Source: Hafnia alvei (lineage in GTDB: Bacteria > Pseudomonadota > Gammaproteobacteria > Enterobacterales > Enterobacteriaceae). Taken from it: a DNA stretch of 64,000 nt. The notes beneath the pieces are model-generated. The model was given only the letters and a program-made list of their open reading frames with translations. It was not told the origin of the DNA and ran no database searches. Every line of letters starts with the position of its first letter. Within the stretch, counting starts at the first letter, position 1. Location: positions 4,526,001-4,590,000 of the forward strand of contig NZ_OZ061315.1 in NCBI RefSeq assembly GCF_964063325.1. Reading direction: 5' to 3'. The position numbers were made by a program, and so were the translations under genes. Shown one piece after another: positions 61,107 through 64,000 of the stretch.

Positions 61107-62801
61107 TCAAACCTCAGCAACCACCTTCGGCACGCGAATCACAATACGGGTAAATTTGTCAGCCTCGCTTTCCACGCTCACACCAAACCTATCGCCGTAG
61201 CGAGCTTTAATCCTACGATCGACCAGGTTCATACCTAGCCCATCGCCACGTGGTTTAGACTGATAAAGACCCGCATTATCTTCAACGCTTATCAGAATAT
61301 CGTCGCCTTCTCTCCAGCTATGCAAGCGAACCTCACCAACGCCAAACAGCTGCGACGTGCCATGTTTAATTGCATTTTCCACAATCGGCTGCAACGAAAA
61401 CGCGGGCAAACGTATGTGCATTAAGGACTCATCGATATCAAAATCAATCATCAGATGATCGGAGAAACGCGCTTTTTCAATCTCCAAATAGGCTTTTACA
61501 TGTTCGATTTCATCACCCAGCGTCACTTCGTCGCTGCTGCGTTTTAAATTCTTTCGGAAAAACGTCGACAGCGAAAGCACTAGCTTACGTGCATGGTCTG
61601 GGTCGCGCCGGATCACGGCTGATAAGGTGTTCAGTGCGTTAAATAGAAAATGAGGATTCACCTGCGCATGCAGCAACTTGATCTCAGACTGAGCCAGCAA
61701 CTGCTTCTGCTGTTCATACTTACCCGCCAATATCTGTGCCGAAAGTAAATGAGCAATACCCTCACCCAGCGTACGGTTAATGCTGGAGAACAACTTATTC
61801 TTCGGCTCATACAGTTTGATGCTGCCTACCACGCGATTATCTTCACCGCGCAGCGGGATCACCAGCGTTGAGCCAAGCTTACAGTTCGGCGTGACCGAGC
61901 ACTGATACGCCACCTCGTTGCCATCGGCGTAGACCACTTGATCAAGCTCAATGGCACGATGCGTGTGATGAGAGGTAATGGGCGACCCCACCAGATGGTG
62001 ATCGTCACCAATGCCTATAAATGCCAGCAGCTTTTCACGGTCGGTGATCGCCACCGCGCCAACCCCTAATTCTTCATACAGCACTTTGGCAACTTTCATA
62101 CTGTTCTGCGGGTTAAAACCTTGCCGCATGACACCTTCAGCTCGAGCCGCAATTTGTAGGGCTTTTGAGGAGAACGCCGAGGTGTATTTTTCAAAGATTG
62201 CCCGCCTGTCGAGCAAGATCTGCATAAACATAGCTGCACCAACGGTGTTAGTGATCATCATCGGCAAAGCAATATTTTCCACCAGCTCTTCGGCCTCCCA
62301 GAACGGACGCGCCACGATCAAAATGATCAGCATCTGGAAACACTCAGCCAAGAAAGTAATCGCAGCAATCACCAGCGGTTGGAACAGCAGATCTAGCCGA
62401 TTGTTTTTCAGCATATAGCGATGCAATAACCCACCGACTAAGCCTTCCACCACCGTGGAAATCATGCAGGCCATTGCCGTCATGCCGCCCATCGAATAGC
62501 GATGTAGACCGCCGGTCAATCCCACCAAAAAGCCCACGGATGGCCCACCAAGAACCCCACCTAAAACGGCACCTATGGCGCGGGTGTTAGCGATAGAATC
62601 GTCGATATGCAGGCCAAAATAGGTTCCCATGATGCAAAACATCGAAAAAGTGAGGTAACACACGAGCTTATGCGGCAGACGAATAGTGACCTGCATCAGC
62701 GGGATAAACAGCGGGGTTTTACTCAACAAATAGGCGATAACCAGATAAACGCACATCTGTTGCAGCAAGGAGAGAATTAAATCGATCTGGCTGACATCCA
62801 T
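61107..62801 (-). CDS. btsS: Sensor histidine kinase BtsS (YehU), LytS family
   Basis: In E. coli BtsS senses extracellular pyruvate and phosphorylates BtsR. The 564-residue protein (E. coli 561) has N-terminal 5TM-Lyt membrane segments (LLQQMCVYLVIAYLLSKTPL, TGGLHRYSMGGMTAMACMIS), a GAF region (VGAVAITDREKLLAFIGIGD), and a His_kinase domain with the phosphorylated histidine in LHAQVNPHFLFNALNTLSAV plus ATP-binding QPIVENAIKHGTSQL and GLGMNLVDRRI. The response-regulator gene is not beside it: asd lies convergent downstream and RyhB upstream. Confidence 0.92.
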   Translation of the reverse strand: MDVSQIDLILSLLQQMCVYLVIAYLLSKTPLFIPLMQVTIRLPHKLVCYLTFSMFCIMGTYFGLHIDDSIANTRAIGAVLGGVLGGPSVGFLVGLTGGLHRYSMGGMTAMACMISTVVEGLVGGLLHRYMLKNNRLDLLFQPLVIAAITFLAECFQMLIILIVARPFWEAEELVENIALPMMITNTVGAAMFMQILLDRRAIFEKYTSAFSSKALQIAARAEGVMRQGFNPQNSMKVAKVLYEELGVGAVAITDREKLLAFIGIGDDHHLVGSPITSHHTHRAIELDQVVYADGNEVAYQCSVTPNCKLGSTLVIPLRGEDNRVVGSIKLYEPKNKLFSSINRTLGEGIAHLLSAQILAGKYEQQKQLLAQSEIKLLHAQVNPHFLFNALNTLSAVIRRDPDHARKLVLSLSTFFRKNLKRSSDEVTLGDEIEHVKAYLEIEKARFSDHLMIDFDIDESLMHIRLPAFSLQPIVENAIKHGTSQLFGVGEVRLHSWREGDDILISVEDNAGLYQSKPRGDGLGMNLVDRRIKARYGDRFGVSVESEADKFTRIVIRVPKVVAEV

Positions 62802-62927
62802 GGAAAATATCCTTCATTCACATGGCAGGTTTCACATGGTAAATAGTGTAACTGATCGAGGGGTGACGACAGTGCTTTTCTCCCCAAAAGTCATAGCCGA
62901 TGCTCGAAGGACAGCCGAATTTAGGCA

Positions 62928-63075
62928 AAAAAAAAGCCAGCACCCGAGCTGGCTAAAAAAACACTGGAAGCAATGTGAGCAATGTCGTGCCTTCTCGAAA
63001 GGACGCCTTGGATAGCGTGAGTCAAATATGAGCTACTTAACTGACGTTTCTCTAAGGTTGTCTTCCCTAGAACGC
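62928..63075 (-). ncRNA. ryhB: Small RNA RyhB (long form)
   Basis: On the minus strand GCACGACATTGCTCACATTG followed by CTTCCAGTG matches the seed core of E. coli RyhB, and AGCCAGC-TCGGGT-GCTGGCT plus nine T is its terminator. RyhB represses iron-using proteins under iron starvation through Hfq. The start was set by aligning TATCATTGCCGTGCGTTCTAGGGAAGAC with the E. coli promoter and GCGATCAGGAAGAC. This gives ~148 nucleotides against 90, with about 50 extra in the 5' half. The neighbour yhhY is the same as in E. coli. The 3' part is certain; the 5' end is inferred. Confidence 0.88.
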
Positions 63076-63077
63076 AC

Positions 63078-63096
63078 GGCAATGATAATCATTATC
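63078..63096. promoter_or_regulatory. Fur box and promoter of ryhB
   Basis: GGCAATGATAATCATTATC matches the 19-base Fur consensus at 17 positions. It overlaps a minus-strand -10 element TATCAT, with TTTACA at about -35. Fur with iron should therefore silence ryhB. Confidence 0.9.
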
Positions 63097-63202
63097 AATA
63101 TCACTTGTAAAGCGTTTTTTTAACCATTAATAACCCTACTAAAATAGTTTTTATCCTTTATATTGAATGGGTTATTTGCTAACTCGTTGACAGGAAAAAC
63201 AA

Positions 63203-63703
63203 ATGGCCGAGATTATAATTCGCGCAGCAACGCCAAAAGATGTCGAAGAATTGCACAAGTTACATACTTATCCGCAGGTCTACGCTCAAACACTACAACT
63301 CCCCTATGCCACAACAGAAGTTTGGGAAAAACGCCTGAATCAGACACCGGCTGGCACCTATCATCTCGTGGCTGTACATGAGAATGATATCGTGGGATGT
63401 GTGAGTTTAGACGCCTATCAGCGACCACGTATGCGCCACAGTGGAACTTTTGGCATCAGCGTTAAGCATGATTTTCAAGGGCGCGGCGTAGGCAGTAAAC
63501 TTATGACGGCTATGCTAGAGCTTGCCGATAAATGGCTGGATTTAAGAAGAATTGAGCTTACGGTGTTTACCGATAACATCGGTGCCGTTGCGCTATATAA
63601 AAAATTTGGTTTTGAAATAGAAGGCACCAGCCGTAGCTACGCTTTTCGTGATGGTGATTACGTTGATGCATTCCATATGGCAAGATTACGCGCGCTCCTG
63701 TAG
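63203..63703 (+). CDS. yhhY: GNAT-family amino acid N-acetyltransferase YhhY
   Basis: A 166-residue GNAT acetyltransferase; the E. coli homologue (AaaT) acetylates amino acids such as methionine and phenylalanine. Acetyl-CoA-binding motif A is seen in GTFGISVKHDFQGRGVGSKLMTAM minus its ends, and ELTVFTDNIGAVALYKKFGFEIEGT covers the C-terminal core. MAEIIIRAATPKDVEELHKLH matches the YhhY N terminus. As in E. coli, ryhB lies just upstream in the opposite direction. Confidence 0.92.
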   Translation: MAEIIIRAATPKDVEELHKLHTYPQVYAQTLQLPYATTEVWEKRLNQTPAGTYHLVAVHENDIVGCVSLDAYQRPRMRHSGTFGISVKHDFQGRGVGSKLMTAMLELADKWLDLRRIELTVFTDNIGAVALYKKFGFEIEGTSRSYAFRDGDYVDAFHMARLRALL

Positions 63704-64000
63704 CAACCCTTCTTTGTGGCTAACCAGATAACGACAGAAATTAGCGTGGTTGGTTAGCCCAAGCTTGCGCATTGCGCTGCGCTTATGGCCACTAATCGTT
63801 TTCTCACTCACCTTTAATTTACGCGCAATTTCACCGAGCGTTTGTCCCTGCTGCAAGCAACTCATGACCCTTTCTTCGCTGCGCGTTATCTTAACATCGG
63901 CTTGTTTTCCTCGTTTTTCAAGGAAGCCTCTAATCGCATCGCTATGCTCAACCACGCCCGATAATAGACGTGCCATAATAGCTTCCCGCAGCAACGAAAT
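63686..64000 (-). CDS. LuxR-type transcriptional regulator, C-terminal part
   Basis: The frame stays open to the window edge, so the N terminus is missing; about 104 residues are seen. The last ~65 form a LuxR/FixJ helix-turn-helix: ITRSEERVMSCLQQGQTLGE, then IARKLKVSEKTISGHKRSAM and RKLGLTNH. The upstream piece could be the end of a receiver or other sensory domain, so this may be a RcsB/FimZ-like response regulator. It converges on yhhY, with the two ends overlapping by 18 bases. Confidence 0.8.
   Translation of the reverse strand: MSLLREAIMARLLSGVVEHSDAIRGFLEKRGKQADVKITRSEERVMSCLQQGQTLGEIARKLKVSEKTISGHKRSAMRKLGLTNHANFCRYLVSHKEGLLQERA

Noticed and set aside
62800..63015. Plus-strand 71-residue open frame upstream of yhhY
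   Set aside because: It runs through the RyhB terminator in antisense and has no ribosome site or familiar motif.

Overview
The window looks like chromosome of an Enterobacterales bacterium. Almost every housekeeping protein reads like its Escherichia coli counterpart, but gene order and several insertions differ. Family content (dsdCXA, mqsRA, an orphan VgrG module, a longer RyhB) would suit Hafnia or a close relative. That genus call is an inference; no rRNA gene is present to test it.

Left part (1-10 kb): the end of glgC, then glgA and glgP (glycogen synthesis and breakdown), convergent with glpD. The mqsRA toxin-antitoxin pair sits between glpD and glpR-glpG-glpE, all on the minus strand. 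Next come Gln/Asn-rich yhhA and the ugpBAECQ operon for glycerol-3-phosphate and glycerophosphodiester uptake, with a five-unit Pho box upstream. glpD, glpR and ugp together make this a glycerol-phosphate region. A small PaaA/ParE2-like toxin-antitoxin remnant, whose toxin has an in-frame stop, separates ugp from livKHMGF (branched-chain amino acid uptake) and panM.

Middle part (21.9-31.8 kb): a type VI secretion cargo module lies between panM and rpoH. It contains VgrG, PAAR, a DUF4123 adaptor with a long N-terminal extension, a 997-residue VasX-type membrane-acting effector, and three tandem paralogous two-helix membrane proteins that are probably immunity proteins. E. coli carries livJ in this interval. 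The three paralogues are mosaics: their last ~130 residues are almost identical while the loop between the membrane helices diverges. This is the most interesting accessory system in the window.

Right part (31.8-64 kb): rpoH, ftsX-ftsE-ftsY, rsmD, yhhL, yhhM, a DUF1820 gene and yhhN; the D-serine locus dsdC/dsdXA; yiiM and sodA; cdaR with a glycerate kinase and GntP-family permease (probable D-glycerate use); a two-gene ATPase/HNH pair resembling the Septu anti-phage system; then fdhD, fdoGHI and fdhE (formate dehydrogenase-O, with fdoG read through a UGA selenocysteine codon); yigL, pldB, asd, an unpaired btsS-type histidine kinase, the iron-regulated small RNA RyhB with its Fur box, yhhY, and the cut end of a LuxR-type regulator.

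Dispersed palindromic repeats of two kinds punctuate the intergenic spaces. No tRNA, rRNA, CRISPR array or transposase gene was found.
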